64,000 nucleotides of DNA, from contig NC_091292.1 of the NCBI RefSeq assembly GCF_038502225.1, forward strand, positions 51,681,992-51,745,991, read 5' to 3'. A program made the position numbers and the translations under genes. The stretch comes from Cherax quadricarinatus. Its lineage: Eukaryota; Arthropoda; Malacostraca; Decapoda; Parastacidae. Under the pieces are notes generated by a model, which was given only the letters and a program-made list of their open reading frames with translations, searched no databases and was not told where the DNA came from. Below are positions 9,169-20,429 of the stretch, one piece after another (position 1 is the stretch's first letter; the number at the start of each line of letters is the position of its first letter).

Positions 9169-10689
9169 ATGGCAACTGCACAAAGACCCAGCTTTCCGAC
9201 AATGGCCCTTATGCTAAAATACTCTAAAGATGATAAGGATACGATAGATTATGCTTCCACCTTTTTCAACATTACCCAGGCTCGCATAATAAGCATCTTC
9301 AAGACAAATACTGGTTGTAAAGTAAATCTTGATCCTGTGAATTATGACCTCTGTACCAGTAAGGAAGTCCGAGACAAGCTCTCTCAGGCAGGTTTTGCTA
9401 TCGATTGGGCTCCTGATCATAAGGCCAGGAGCACAGTCGTGGCAAAATTTGTAGATTCATCACTGATTAACGAATACAACCAAGACAAAGACGCTTTGAT
9501 GACTGACATTTCCTCACAAAATCATGTCACAGTTGAGGAACTTTTTCACCCTGAACGTACCAACATTCTTAAGATCAGATGTTCTTCTCCAGATGAGGCT
9601 GATATGTTGTTCAAACATGGTGTTCGAGCAAACTACTTTCTTCTTCCACCTACTTCATTGTTTCTCCCTAACTATGTTCCTATTCATCAGTGCTACGAAT
9701 GCCTTGAGTTTGGTCATTTAAAGAATACTTGTAACAAGCAACAGCTGTGTTCTAAGTGTTCTTCTCCAGGCCACACATGGCAGAAATGTACCAACCCTCC
9801 CAAATGCTTGCACTGCTCTCAGTCACATTCAGCTACTTCTTTCCAATGCCCTTCTCGTAAGGAACGTGTTTCTTCCTTATGAAAAGACCAACCTCTAAAC
9901 CTTCCAAACCCAGTCTTGACTCCATTCCCATAACCACAGTCAACATCCTCATCCACTTACCAACCTAATACTTCTGTTCCTTCTGCTTCTACTTCTACAG
10001 CTTATCCTTCCTATGCTGCTGCTGCCTAAACAAACCTTCCCACGGCTCCTTCTTCCTCCAAACAATCAAATATCCTTGAGACCATTGTACTCACTGCTGT
10101 CTACTGTCACAAAACATTCAAAAGTGCCAACTATCCCACGATGCTAAATGATCTTCTAAAAGCCAACAATTTTGAACCCATCATTTTCCCTCCTGATTTC
10201 TTTCTTCCCAAGAATGAACTTTTCCCTATCACCTCTCTCTCTTCTCCTGAAACTCCACATGCTACTACTCAGGCACATCCTTCTCCTCCTACCCACCTGC
10301 CACAATCCATTCTTCAGATTCCTTCTACTAGCTCAGGTTCTAACACCGAGAGATCTCAACCTTGTTCTGCCACAACACGCCCTTCTCGTTCTCCTACTCC
10401 TTCACATAAGTCTCGTTCTCCTTGCCGACAACCAAATTATACAAATTCTCCCAACTTCAACAAGCACTTGGAAAAAGTTAACAAAATATTCAAGCAAAAC
10501 CAAACCCCAATCTCCTCCTATGTCGCTAACACTTCCTGTAGCCTCACCTCATCCTCTCGTCATACCTCATCATCACGTTCCAACTCCTCCTCCCGCCCCC
10601 CTCATCCTCCCCTCCCCGACCAGACTCCAAAACCCGACGGAAAACATTACATCCAGTCAAGAACAGATCAGATGAAGGCACAATTATGA
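9169..10689 (+). pseudogene. Jockey-like LINE ORF1 (Gag-like, CCHC), disrupted
   Basis: It starts at the ATG at 9169. The first part (237 codons, stop at 9880-9882) ends in three zinc knuckles: CYECLEFGHLKNTC (residue about 174), CSKCSSPGHTWQKC and CLHCSQSHSATSFQC. Such ORF1 proteins bind element RNA and form ribonucleoprotein particles. The homologous frame resumes at 10141 (MLNDLLKANNFEPIIF), matching the C-terminal half of the intact ORF1 at 13960-15156, and then becomes Ser/Pro-rich up to 10689. The stop and the gap 9883-10140 show inactivation. Confidence 0.8.
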
Positions 10690-10749
10690 TGGGTTATCCA
10701 GGTAAATGTATGAAAGATTTATTTCCCCCAACTTCAGGTAAACCCAACC

Positions 10750-13489
10750 ATGGCCCTTAAGGTTATCCAATTTAACATACGAGGTTATAACGCAAACAAA
10801 TACATTCTTGCTGACCTCATTGAGTCTGAACGACCAGACGTGCTGATGTTAAACAGCACGTGTGTGCGTGATGATCAACGTGTCAGACATTTAGGATACA
10901 CAACCCGTCAATCCCCTGCTGATAACTGGAATGGTGTAGCTATTCTGGTGAAAGGCACCACCAAACATGAATTCTTGTCCCTCCCATTTACATATTCTCC
11001 CAGCATGGCTTTGAAAATTTACACGATGCATGGTCCCATAATACTATACACAAGATATACTAGACCTAATACAAACATCAAAATCTATGACCTCACCATA
11101 CTTTTTAATCACACACATCTTCCTGTATACCTTCTAGCTGACCTAAACGCCAAACACACGGCCTTCCATGATAACTCCACTATCCTGCATGGTAGGCAAC
11201 TACTTACTCTTGTCACACAAAAACATCTCATTCACCTTGGTCCTTACTTCCCCACTATCTTCACACATAATGGCCAAGGCACTCCTGACAAGATTATCAC
11301 AAACAGAGCCAGTACACATCTACACCATTTCACTACACCTAACCCACTCTCTGGATCTGACCACATTCCAGTTATTTTCCACATTTCATCTAATCCCATA
11401 CAAATTGCTGTACGCCCCACTCCAGCTTACTCTCAGGCAGATTGGGATATATTTAAACAACATCTTGACACTATAGATCTCAAAAACAATTACGATAATA
11501 GACCTGTAACAGACATAGATTCACAAATCTCACGCATGCATCAATCTATTAACCAAGCCGCTTTAATAGCCGTACCTATGACACAATATAAAGTAAGGTA
11601 TTCTTTCCGCCCATCAGAAAGAACTAAAAGACTGCTCTCCTGTTACAGACACCATTTTCTTGCTAACCAAAATAGATTAAACACTATTCGTTGGGATCTT
11701 ACCATACTCCGAGTACACATCATTCATAGTCTAGATGATGACCATGCTAGACACTGGTAATCCCTCTTAAGCACTACAGATGTTAAACGCACAAAAGATC
11801 CAAAAACTTTCTGGACCTTCATTAGAAGAATTATGGGCACCCCTTATACTAAGAGTTTTAGACACATCATCCACAACAATAGACACATATCAGACCCTGC
11901 AGACGCTGTCCACATATTTAAAGATATATGGGAAAACATCTTCCACCCACATCCTCCTGACCCAGCTGCCACTGAACACACATTAGATATTGAAAGATGG
12001 GTAGCTGCACACGAAGACTTAACCACTCCTGACACTATCATATCTCTTAACACACTCTCCTCTACTCATCTGCTTAACTCTCCTTTTTCTGTAGCTGATG
12101 TTCTTTCCCTGTTAACTCATCTTCCTAAGAAAGCTCCTGGGGCTTCTGGTCTCTCTCTTACCTTAGACATATTCCACTTTCAGTTGCTTCTGCTATTACC
12201 GACCCTTTTAATGCTTCCCTAGCATCAGGATACTTCCCTCCTTTCTTTAAATCTGCTACAGCATGTCTCATTCCGAAACCTGGTAAAAACTTGACTGACC
12301 CCAAGAACTATAGACCTATTAGCCGCCTTGAAATCTTGGGCAAGACCTTTGAAAGACTTATAAATATGCGACTAAGGACTCACCTCGAGACAAATAACGT
12401 ACTTACTGAACAACAATTTGGTTTCCGACAATATCGATCTACAAAAGACGTTCTGAACATTATCCTGAATTATATACGCATAAACAAGGCCCTAAACTGT
12501 ACCACTGCTCTTGTTACTAAAGACGTAGAAAAAGCTTTTGACACTGTTTGGCATGATGGATTAAAATATAAACTCTGTACCTCCTTTGATTTCACAATAA
12601 ATATGATAAAATTGTTATGTAACTTTTTAGATGACCGCACGATGCGCATACGATTTAGTAATCAATGTTCTGACTATTTCACCTTACATGCAGGTGTTCC
12701 TCAGGGATCTGGCCTATCTCCTATATTCTTTACACAAATGATTTACCAGAACCACACTATCCAAATACACTTACACTATCCTATGCAGATGATATTACAC
12801 AACTCACAACACATGAAGACATTAGATTCTTAGCACGCAGAACACAACGTGAGGTCGACAGGATTACTGCATGGGAATTACAATGGAGAGTTAAAACCAA
12901 CCCGAACAAATCAAAGATAACGTACTTTCACAGAAGGCGAGAAGTCCCAATTCCTGTCGAACTCAAAACAAGCCCCTCCCGCACACCTATCCCACGCACC
13001 ACTTCCACAATTATCCTTGGGGTTACCTTAGACAATAGCTTAACTTTCAAACCACACATCACTGCCAAGACTGCAATGGCTAAGACTGCACTCTTGAGGC
13101 TTTATAAGCTAAGAGGAATGCATCCTAAGACAAAATTACACCTCTATAAAGCCATCATTTGACCTCTTCTTATTTATGCTCCACCTGCTTTGACGTTAAC
13201 TGTTAAAACAAACGCTTTAAAACTCCAACGTATCCAGAATCGAGCATTACGTTGGGTGTTGGGAGTGAGGTGGGACGATTTCGCCACCAGCCAATCTCTT
13301 CATCTCACGACCAACACACCAGCTCTGAAAGAGTACTTGAAGACACTAAGTGACAAACAACTTGACAGACTTGAGACATATCAAGACTATTGGACTTCAT
13401 ATTTAGGAGACACTGTCAGGCGTCCTTATAATAATGTAAACCTCTTCTCCTCTCTTTATGACCCCATTCCTCCTCCTCGATGCACCTAA
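10750..13489 (+). pseudogene. Jockey-like LINE ORF2: APE endonuclease and reverse transcriptase, frameshifted
   Basis: The first segment (10750-11760, 336 codons) is an APE-type endonuclease: VIQFNIRGYNANKY at the start, LLADLNAKHTAFHD in the middle and SGSDHIPVIF at the end, the conserved SDH. After a stop the frame changes (11833-12222). RT then follows at 12291-12833 with DPKNYRPISRLEILGK, EQQFGFRQYRSTKD, DVEKAFDTVWHDGL and HAGVPQGSGLSPIFF. Another frameshift precedes the catalytic block (LSYADDI near 12777), and an in-frame stop occurs near 13160. The C-terminus, with RIQNRALRWVLGVRWDD, ends at 13489. At least three breaks make it non-functional. The Jockey-group assignment is by motif style. 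Confidence 0.82.
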
Positions 13490-13959
13490 GTTATATGTCA
13501 TATCTTGCAATATTGTCCTTTAGCTGCCATTGTCGTTGAGCGGGTCCCTGTGTGTTAATGCTGAATAATTTGCGATGATGGTTGCGCCATCTTTTCTATA
13601 GTCTTAATTTAATTGTTGCGTTCCCAGTCTTGCGATGATACCCTCGAGAGTACACTGTTACATCTATGCTTCCTTTGATTAGCAGTTGGGTCTGGCCCCG
13701 ACACTTTTTCTCTTATCTAAAAATTTTCCTCTCCCCCATCTATTCTTCTTCCTGTCCCCACTTGCCCCTCGCCGCTAGTGGGTCCTTACCTGTGAGTCCT
13801 CATTCATTCATTCCTTCCAGCATAATCAAGAGAGAACAAGAGATTCTGCTTTTGACTCTCGCCTCGGCAGGTCATAGCAGCTCTCCTTACTTAGACTCCC
13901 TACGATCTCCGTTGGGGAGGGGAACCTTTACCAGCGTCGTCTTCGCCTTGACTTGCACG

Positions 13960-15156
13960 ATGAGCTATGCAAATCGTGTCAAGATCAAGCCAAACAGTGG
14001 CACTGTTGATGATTCAACGAAGCTTGCTCTTGCAACTGTCGTTCAGGGCGCATTGCATGTGAAATTCAACGCTATTCTGTCACTCAAAGAAGTTTTCATT
14101 GTCGTGTGTCACGATGATGCTGAAGCAGAGAAGATACTCACTACAGAAGCCACCACTACTCTTACTGCTCAAGGATTTACTGTTATATCCTCTCCTGCTC
14201 TCAGGGCAAGGAAATCAATATTCCTGAAAAAACTGGACAAGATTCTCACTTCTCTACCTATTGCTGAACTCAAGTCATCTATTGAAACTCAAAACACTTG
14301 GGCTACTGTCGACAGCATCACAAAAATCCCGAAAGCATCGTCCATGCTCAAGGTCACCTTCACCGACGTCAACATGGCTGCCACTGCTCTGAACGAAGGT
14401 CTTGCTGTCTACTACTACTACATCAGTCCCACCTACATAGAAGCAGAGAGATACCACTACATCCAACATTGCTGGAACTGTTATTCTTATCTTCACACCA
14501 CCAAAGCATGTCCAGTAAAAGACAAGAAGTTCTGCACTACATGTGGTAGTGAGGGACACACCTTCAGTTCCTGTACCGCTGCTGCTCCAACACAACCAGC
14601 GTGTTTAAACTGCAAAAGTAATGATCACCATACACTGGCAGCAAAATGTCCTACGAGAAAGGACATTATGAAGAAAACACAAGATGCAGCACTGAAAAAA
14701 TTCTCTAACAAGTCACCAACGTATGCCGCAATCGCAAAGTTGCAAGCTGACACTACAAAATTACTTCAAGCCTCTACTCAACCCGCCTCCACCACCACCA
14801 TCACTCCTCCAACATGTGACGTAACGAAGATACATTACTGTCTACTATACGCTCACATGCAGAACATGGCTGTACCTGGATCCTTTAACTCTACCATCAA
14901 CGAGTTATTCGAATTGAATAACATGCCATCATTTACATTTCCAGCATCTCCACCTTCTGAAGAAATTCTCAAATTCACCAAGGACATAATCAACATCTCT
15001 GCTGCAGTAGCTCCATCACCACCACCAACTAGTGACGTCACTTCAACAACGTCCAATGAGAAGCCTCCACCGCCACCACTCCTCATTGAATCCCACCAAT
15101 CAGAAGCCTTGCCACCAGAAACATCTTCTAGTTCGTCTACTGAAAGTGACAACTAA
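13960..15156 (+). CDS. Jockey-like LINE ORF1, Gag-like RNA-binding protein (intact)
   Basis: The open frame extends upstream to 13666, but the start chosen is the ATG at 13960 (MSYANRVKIKPNSG), because upstream sequence matches the 5' UTR of copy 1. This gives 398 codons. The N-terminal half has a likely RRM-like or PRE_C2HC-type fold, unassigned. Three zinc knuckles follow: CWNCYSYLHTTKAC (residue about 171), CTTCGSEGHTFSSC and CLNCKSNDHHTLAAKC. A Pro/Thr/Ser-rich tail ends the protein. Its expected role is RNA binding and particle assembly for the LINE. The frame has no stop, unlike the copy 1 version, so this copy is younger or better preserved. Confidence 0.8.
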   Translation: MSYANRVKIKPNSGTVDDSTKLALATVVQGALHVKFNAILSLKEVFIVVCHDDAEAEKILTTEATTTLTAQGFTVISSPALRARKSIFLKKLDKILTSLPIAELKSSIETQNTWATVDSITKIPKASSMLKVTFTDVNMAATALNEGLAVYYYYISPTYIEAERYHYIQHCWNCYSYLHTTKACPVKDKKFCTTCGSEGHTFSSCTAAAPTQPACLNCKSNDHHTLAAKCPTRKDIMKKTQDAALKKFSNKSPTYAAIAKLQADTTKLLQASTQPASTTTITPPTCDVTKIHYCLLYAHMQNMAVPGSFNSTINELFELNNMPSFTFPASPPSEEILKFTKDIINISAAVAPSPPPTSDVTSTTSNEKPPPPPLLIESHQSEALPPETSSSSSTESDN

Positions 15157-15157
15157 A

Positions 15158-15177
15158 CCCCAGATGGTGATCTGGGG
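15158..15177 (+). other. Perfect 8-bp hairpin just after LINE ORF1 stop
   Basis: CCCCAGAT, loop GGTG, ATCTGGGG begins two bases after the ORF1 TAA. It could be a structural element in the ORF1-ORF2 junction RNA or chance. No function is assigned. Confidence 0.55.
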
Positions 15178-15269
15178 CTTTCAAAAATTCAGGGTACAGT
15201 AGCGTTCAAATTAATTTTTTGATTATCTAATATGCCTTAGTCTCCAGCTTAATTTATGTTCAGCAGATG

Positions 15270-15990
15270 AGTATATGAAAGATGAGGTGAATCATAGAAT
15301 TGATGAGGGGAAAAAGGTGACTGGTGCATGAGGAGTCTGTGGAGACAAAGAACTTTGTCCATGGAAGCAAAGAGGGGAATGTATGAGAGTATAATTATAC
15401 CAACGCTCTCATATGGGTGTGAAACATGGATGGTGAATGTTGCAACAAGGAGAAGGCTGGAGGCAGTGGAATCGTGTCTGAGGACAACGTGTGGTGTGAA
15501 TATAATGTAGAGAATTCGTTGTTTAGAAATTAGGAGGTGTGAGATTACCAAAATAGAATGACTTCAAGTGTATAAATCTGCAGTAGAGGGAAGGCTGGGT
15601 AGAGGTCCGCCTAGGAAAGTTTGGAGGGGGGGTAAAGGAAGTTATGTGTGTGAGGAGCTTGGACTTTCAGCAAGCATGCGTGAGCGTGTTAGATAGGAGC
15701 AAATGGAGACAAATTATTTTAGAACTTAACGTGCTGTTGGAGTGTGAGCAGGGTAATATTTATGAAGGGATTCAGAGAAACTGGCAGGTCAGACTTGAGT
15801 CCTGGAAGTGGAAAGTACAGTGCCTGCACTCTGAAGGAGGGGTGTTTATATTGCAGCTGCATAATTGTAGTGTAAGCGTGCTTCTGGTAAAACAGTGATG
15901 AAGTGAAGGATGGTGAAAATTTTTCTTTTTCGGGCCCCCCTACCTTGGTGGGCAACAGCCGATGTGTTAATAATGAAAAATAATAAGACT
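15270..15990 (+). mobile_element. RTE-like LINE 3' end, degenerate (copy B)
   Basis: It matches copy A from the coding block MKDEVNHRIDEGK through the 3' UTR. The frame is broken (RSLWRQRTLSMEAKRGMYES in one frame, LDFQQACVSVLDRSKW in another), and a segment near 15540-15570 is deleted. The 3' UTR hallmark lies at about 15930-15955 and the copy ends in an A-rich tail. It inserted downstream of the truncated Jockey-like copy 2. Confidence 0.82.
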
Positions 15991-16129
15991 GCTGCCAACT
16001 TTTGGCAGCCATCCAACTGTGTGACTTTCGTCACTTACAGCTGTTTTGCAAGACTATTCCTGCAAGTGTGTTTCCTAAGTCAATGTGGTTTCAGCAAATT
16101 CTCCCCTTCAGTTGATGATAACTGCTGGA

Positions 16130-17170
16130 ATTCATGATGGATGATACACCTAGGAATCATGCAAGTATTATAGCTCTTTGAAAATATGCTGATTTGAGTA
16201 TCAGACAGATCACCAAAAATTTGATCCTAGCAAAGTCAACTGTTGGTCAGATTCTGAAGAGAGTTGACAACGCTTGTGATTGTGGAGCGCTGCATCGAGG
16301 AAAATCTGGAAAACGCAAGACAACACCTCACGATGGCAAGTTTATCATAGTGTGAAGGATTGCACGAAAGCCAGCAAAGATTTACAGAGAGATTTGCTTC
16401 AGCTGGCATAAATGTTGATTCTTCAACTCCTCAACGAAGGCTCCGTGAAGTTGGCAGAACCGCCAGAAAGCCAGTACTATAAAAAAAAAAACTGCCGTCG
16501 GGCACTCAGTTACAAGGAATGGACGACAAATATTTCCAGATGAGGTGTTTTTTGAAGTACATGGGTACAGAGCAGTGGTAGTGAAACAGAGAAAAGGTAA
16601 ACCCCCTCGAAATGGACACATTCAACAAGCTCCAAAACACTCACCCAAGAAGACGATTTGGGGTTATTTTACTGCTGAAGACCCTGGACCGCTTGTTATT
16701 GTTGAGGGAACTATGAGCAATGACAAATAGAAGGCAATCCTTGAAACTCATTTGCTTCCCATTATGAACAAATTTTCCTCATGCAGGATCTTTTTCCCTA
16801 CCAGACTTGCAGAAAAATGCTGACATTTATCGAAGAGAATGGGCTAAGCGTTCCAAACTGGCCTGTAAAATCTCCTGACCTCAACCCAATTAAGAATCTT
16901 TGGGTGATAACTAAACGCAGGATCGCGAAACAGGATTGTTAAACTGCTTTTATTATTAGGACCTGTTACCACGACGCAAAACTTGCCTTAGCATTGGTCG
17001 ATTCTATGCCAAAGCGTGTAGCAATGCTTATATAAGCATAGGGTAGTCATATCTCTTATTAAATTAAATATCCGTTATATCATTACCGTGTATTTATTCA
17101 AATAAATAATAATTTCCCAAATAAATGTCTTTTTTCATCACTGTCTCAATTAATATGCACACTACTGTAC
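16130..17170 (+). pseudogene. Decayed Tc1-like DNA transposon transposase
   Basis: Plus-strand frames give Tc1-family blocks. There is an HTH region (RQITKNLILAKSTVGQILKRV near 16200-16260) and a GKRKTTPHDGK linker. The DDE region has PDEVFFEVHGYRAVVV, KTIWGYFTAEDPGPLVIVEG (16656-16716), ETHLLPIMNKF and an SPDLNPI-like block (about 16870). Several stops and frameshifts make it non-functional. A candidate right terminal repeat is the segment near 17145-17170 (CTCAATTAATATGCACAC). The left terminal repeat was not found. Confidence 0.75.
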
Positions 17171-18099
17171 TCTTCATTAGCATCAGAATGCCAATGAAAG
17201 TGTTTAAGAAAAAAAAACGCGAGTTTGTAGCAGATATTTAAGCTTAAGGTCATGGGATGGAAAAGGAGAAGCATGAAATGCTGTAACTAATGAAAGAAAG
17301 AGAAAGATATGATATGAGGTGAACGTAAAGGGTATGGAGTGGTAAATTAAATGATGTTGTCAGAGTTCAAATGCGTAGATTAATGGACAGTAATAAATGG
17401 AGCTGACGATTTTAGGAATAAACTTTACTAGCATTTGAAATTACTCTTACAGAGGATCGTGAAGGTCATAAATATAAGGAAACCAGCTAGAATAGCATCG
17501 ATCCTAAAAAAAATGGAACAATGAATTTTGTACATAGGCCCCAAGCTCCATCGCAAACTTGATTAGTAAATTAACATATATAACGTTAAAGATAGTGTTG
17601 CAGGCTGTTTCACGCATCCTGAGCCTTGTAGAGAGTATCCAGAATGTCACCTCTGTCCATTTACCTAACTGATTATATTCTTTACTATTTTTTATACTCT
17701 TGTTTGAATGACGATGTCTAAAGTCATTATGTCTACAAAGAGTAATTAAGAATACGCTGAAGAATATATTTTGTGCATGTAGTCTAGCTTAGATAAAAGT
17801 AGGGTTGAATTAAGGAGATAAAGGATTTTTGCTTATCAGCTCCCCACGAGATGATGGGCATTCGATCATCAAAGACAAGCCTAAGAAATTTTACCCTATA
17901 CAAAATAAAACAGGGAAACTATACAGGCAATAAATAGGATGTGGAATGATCGAGCCTCGTTTGAATATTGTCTAAAGTATCTTAGCAATAATTTTTTTTA
18001 AACCATATCCAGTGAACCAGTTGGAGGTTGATCAATAACGTAGTGGGAGAGGGAGGGAGGGAGGGAGGGATCTCCCTCGCATCTACTTGACAGTAGGGG
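17171..18099. other. No gene recognised; short GGGA tract
   Basis: This is degenerate sequence of no recognised family. A (GGGA)n tract lies at about 18048-18069. No open frame resembles a known protein. Confidence 0.5.
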
Positions 18100-18718
18100 T
18101 TGCAAGATTCTGTACGAGGCACAAGTACGCTCACACCTTGAGTATGCTCCACTTTCTTGGTTTGCCTTCCCCCCTCTCATCTGCGACTGCTTGACAGAGT
18201 AGAGAACAGAGCAAGACGTCTCATCTCTCGCCTGGACCCATCCTGGATAGATCTGTCATTTCAGAAGAGCCTTCAACATAGGAGGGATGTGGGTGGCCTT
18301 ACTGTTATGTACAAGGCCAATATTGTCAAAGTACCACACTTGGATCCACTTCGAGGACAGCGTGAAACAAGCTTTTATGCCACAAGACGGGCAGAAAGCA
18401 GCAACTTCACTCTGGCTGTACCCTTCTCCAGAACATCACTCCATCTGAGATCATATATACCCAGGATGACTCGAGTATGGAACACATTCGTACAGCATAA
18501 TGATGTCAACGAGATAAAGTCAATTGATCAAATGAAAATGCTGGCCCACAGATGGCTCCAGTTTCATCCTGTTCCCTACTTGTATGTCTCATAACAATAA
18601 AATTGCTTTCAAATGAGCTGACGTAGGTAACAGCTCTTAGCTTGCCAATAAAGTTAGGAATCCTTAACCTGTACATAGCTTATCAATAAAGCTAGGGATC
18701 CTTAACCTTGTCAAACCC

Positions 18719-18752
<34 letters not shown>
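18100..18752 (+). mobile_element. LINE 3' end with poly-A (RT C-terminal domain)
   Basis: The frame 18157-18594 encodes a LINE-type RT C-terminus with VENRARRLISRL, LQHRRDVGGLTVMYKANI and IPRMTRVWNTFV. It is followed by a 3' UTR holding two AATAAAG-containing repeats and a poly-A of about 28 (18724-18752). The upstream part (YEAQVRSHLEYAPLSW, 18115-18160) is frameshifted relative to it. The RT core is absent through 5' truncation. A related fragment is at about 61900-62140. Confidence 0.72.
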
Positions 18753-18754
<2 letters not shown>

Positions 18755-20429
18755 TAGCCGGTGCCTGCACAACGGCAGAATCTACTGAATATATTATGGA
18801 TGAGTACATTTTGGTGAGAAAAACCGATGGATGTTCATTAGTAACTTTCAGGAATAATGTAGTATTAAGACTCAACCTTATGGTACATATTCAACTTGTG
18901 CAAAGTCAGGGGGGGATGAGATTATTATTTACTTAAAGGCTGAAGAATCTTTCTGATTGGCATTGTTTGAATATAACAGTAAGTCTGTTTCGCAGGTCTA
19001 TGGAATTGGCTTGGTACTGTATTTCGTAATTCCAGGAAGTGTTGTAAGATTTTCCAGATCAAAAATAGAGCAAAATCTGAATGTGAAGACGCTTCAAAGT
19101 AATATATCGAGACAGAGTGAAGAATTAATGGTTGATCCTTTCTAAAACCTAGCAGATGAGCGGAGACAATTTCGGGTCTAAAACTGCCTCACGAGTTCTT
19201 TGTAAATTAAGAATTAAATACAATTACAGTGATAAGAGTGATGGGTCAATAATAGGCTTGCCGCGAGGTACCTGGTTGTCGAAAAGAGATGACTATGGTA
19301 GTTTTCCAATACACCAGAGCCAGTAAAAAGATATGTAGGAGGAATACTAGTGATGAAGGATACAAGTGTTGGGGAAAATAAACATTTAATTCATCAGGCT
19401 CAGCAGACGTAGATCGGCACTCAGCCTAACGTGAGTTCGCTAAACGTGTAGGGAATGTTTTTAAGGTTTATCAAAGTGATATGTAAAGGTTAGTCGAGTG
19501 GTCTTCATTTGGAATTGGAAGAAAAGAAGGGTAAATGTAGTTATCGGAAAATACAAACGAAGTGATGCAGACTCCTTTTTTGGCGACTTGGACAGTATTT
19601 GAACCTTCGCAATTTTTTTTTCCAAACTGCACATAGAGAATGTTCCGTTTACAGATCATTTACAGGTTAGTTTACCTGTCTATAAAAGGCGACTCTAGCT
19701 TGTTAATATGATACTAAATGTTCTGTAATGTGGCTGTAAATGGTAGTAGCTCCACGCAGCTTGTTTCAAAAGAACACAGTCAGGAGACCACTAGGAGATA
19801 CGCTTCTTGATAATGTTTACCTGAGGGACAGCGAGAGTAGAAATGGAGAGAATTGAAGTGACAAAGAGGAGTAACAGCTGGTTTGTAAGAGGAATCAGGA
19901 AAGATCAGGAAAAGAGGTGTTGCTCGTATAGAGCACTTAGTCTACATCTTCAAAAGGCCACTGAGACAGGCGAATCAATGAATTACACTACAACAATTTG
20001 TCAAGTCATTAAAACCACTTGCATCCACTCCTAACATGTTCACAAAAAACCTGCCAGATGTCCAAGCCCCTGGCATTAAAATCTCCTTTAACTCTTCCTT
20101 TCCCTGTAGTTTCCGAGGCAAAGATACAGAGTCTGGCAAAGGAACCATAAATGCTGAGGCCTGAAAGGAGCAAAGTGCTGGGAACGAAAAACATCAGTGG
20201 ACAGTGAGAGGACTGAAGGAAGGAAAGAAGCTAAGAAGTCCCTTGCAGAAGCGTTATCAGATACCGAGAATTCCCGGAGATAAGCGAAATAACTAAGGTG
20301 ATCAAGTCGGATCCAGGGATGTGAAGGAAAAAGAAATAAGAAGAGGAGAGGGAGAGGTCATTAAATATTCATTGGCTTCAGGAGAAGAAACTGGGAGGTA
20401 AATGAGATTGAGAATATCATCGCAATAAC
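18753..20429. other. No gene recognised
   Basis: This is AT-rich, diverged sequence. Short open frames (for example 18957-19145, 19471-19659 and 19843-20034) lack recognisable motifs. The sequence could be an old repeat. Confidence 0.45.

Larger units (their letters stand above)
8100..13640 (+). mobile_element. Jockey-like LINE, nearly full length but inactive (copy 1)
   Basis: It has a 5' UTR (about 8100-9168), a broken ORF1 with three CCHC knuckles (9169-10689), a broken ORF2 with endonuclease and RT (10750-13489) and a short 3' UTR. A 5' UTR block with TCCCCACTTGCCCCTCGCC and CTAGTGGGTCCTTACCTGTG (about 8300-8340) recurs about 5.46 kb downstream, at about 13757-13797, at the start of the next copy. 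The two related elements are therefore head-to-tail. The boundaries are estimates. Confidence 0.8.
13650..15180 (+). mobile_element. Related Jockey-like LINE, 5' portion with ORF1 only (copy 2)
   Basis: It begins with a 5' UTR related to that of copy 1 and carries an intact ORF1. It ends shortly after ORF1 at a CCCCAGAT-GGTG-ATCTGGGG hairpin (15158-15177). No ORF2 follows; instead an RTE-like LINE fragment begins at about 15270. A copy that keeps its 5' end and lacks its 3' part is the reverse of normal LINE 5' truncation, so a later deletion or rearrangement is likely. Confidence 0.7.
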
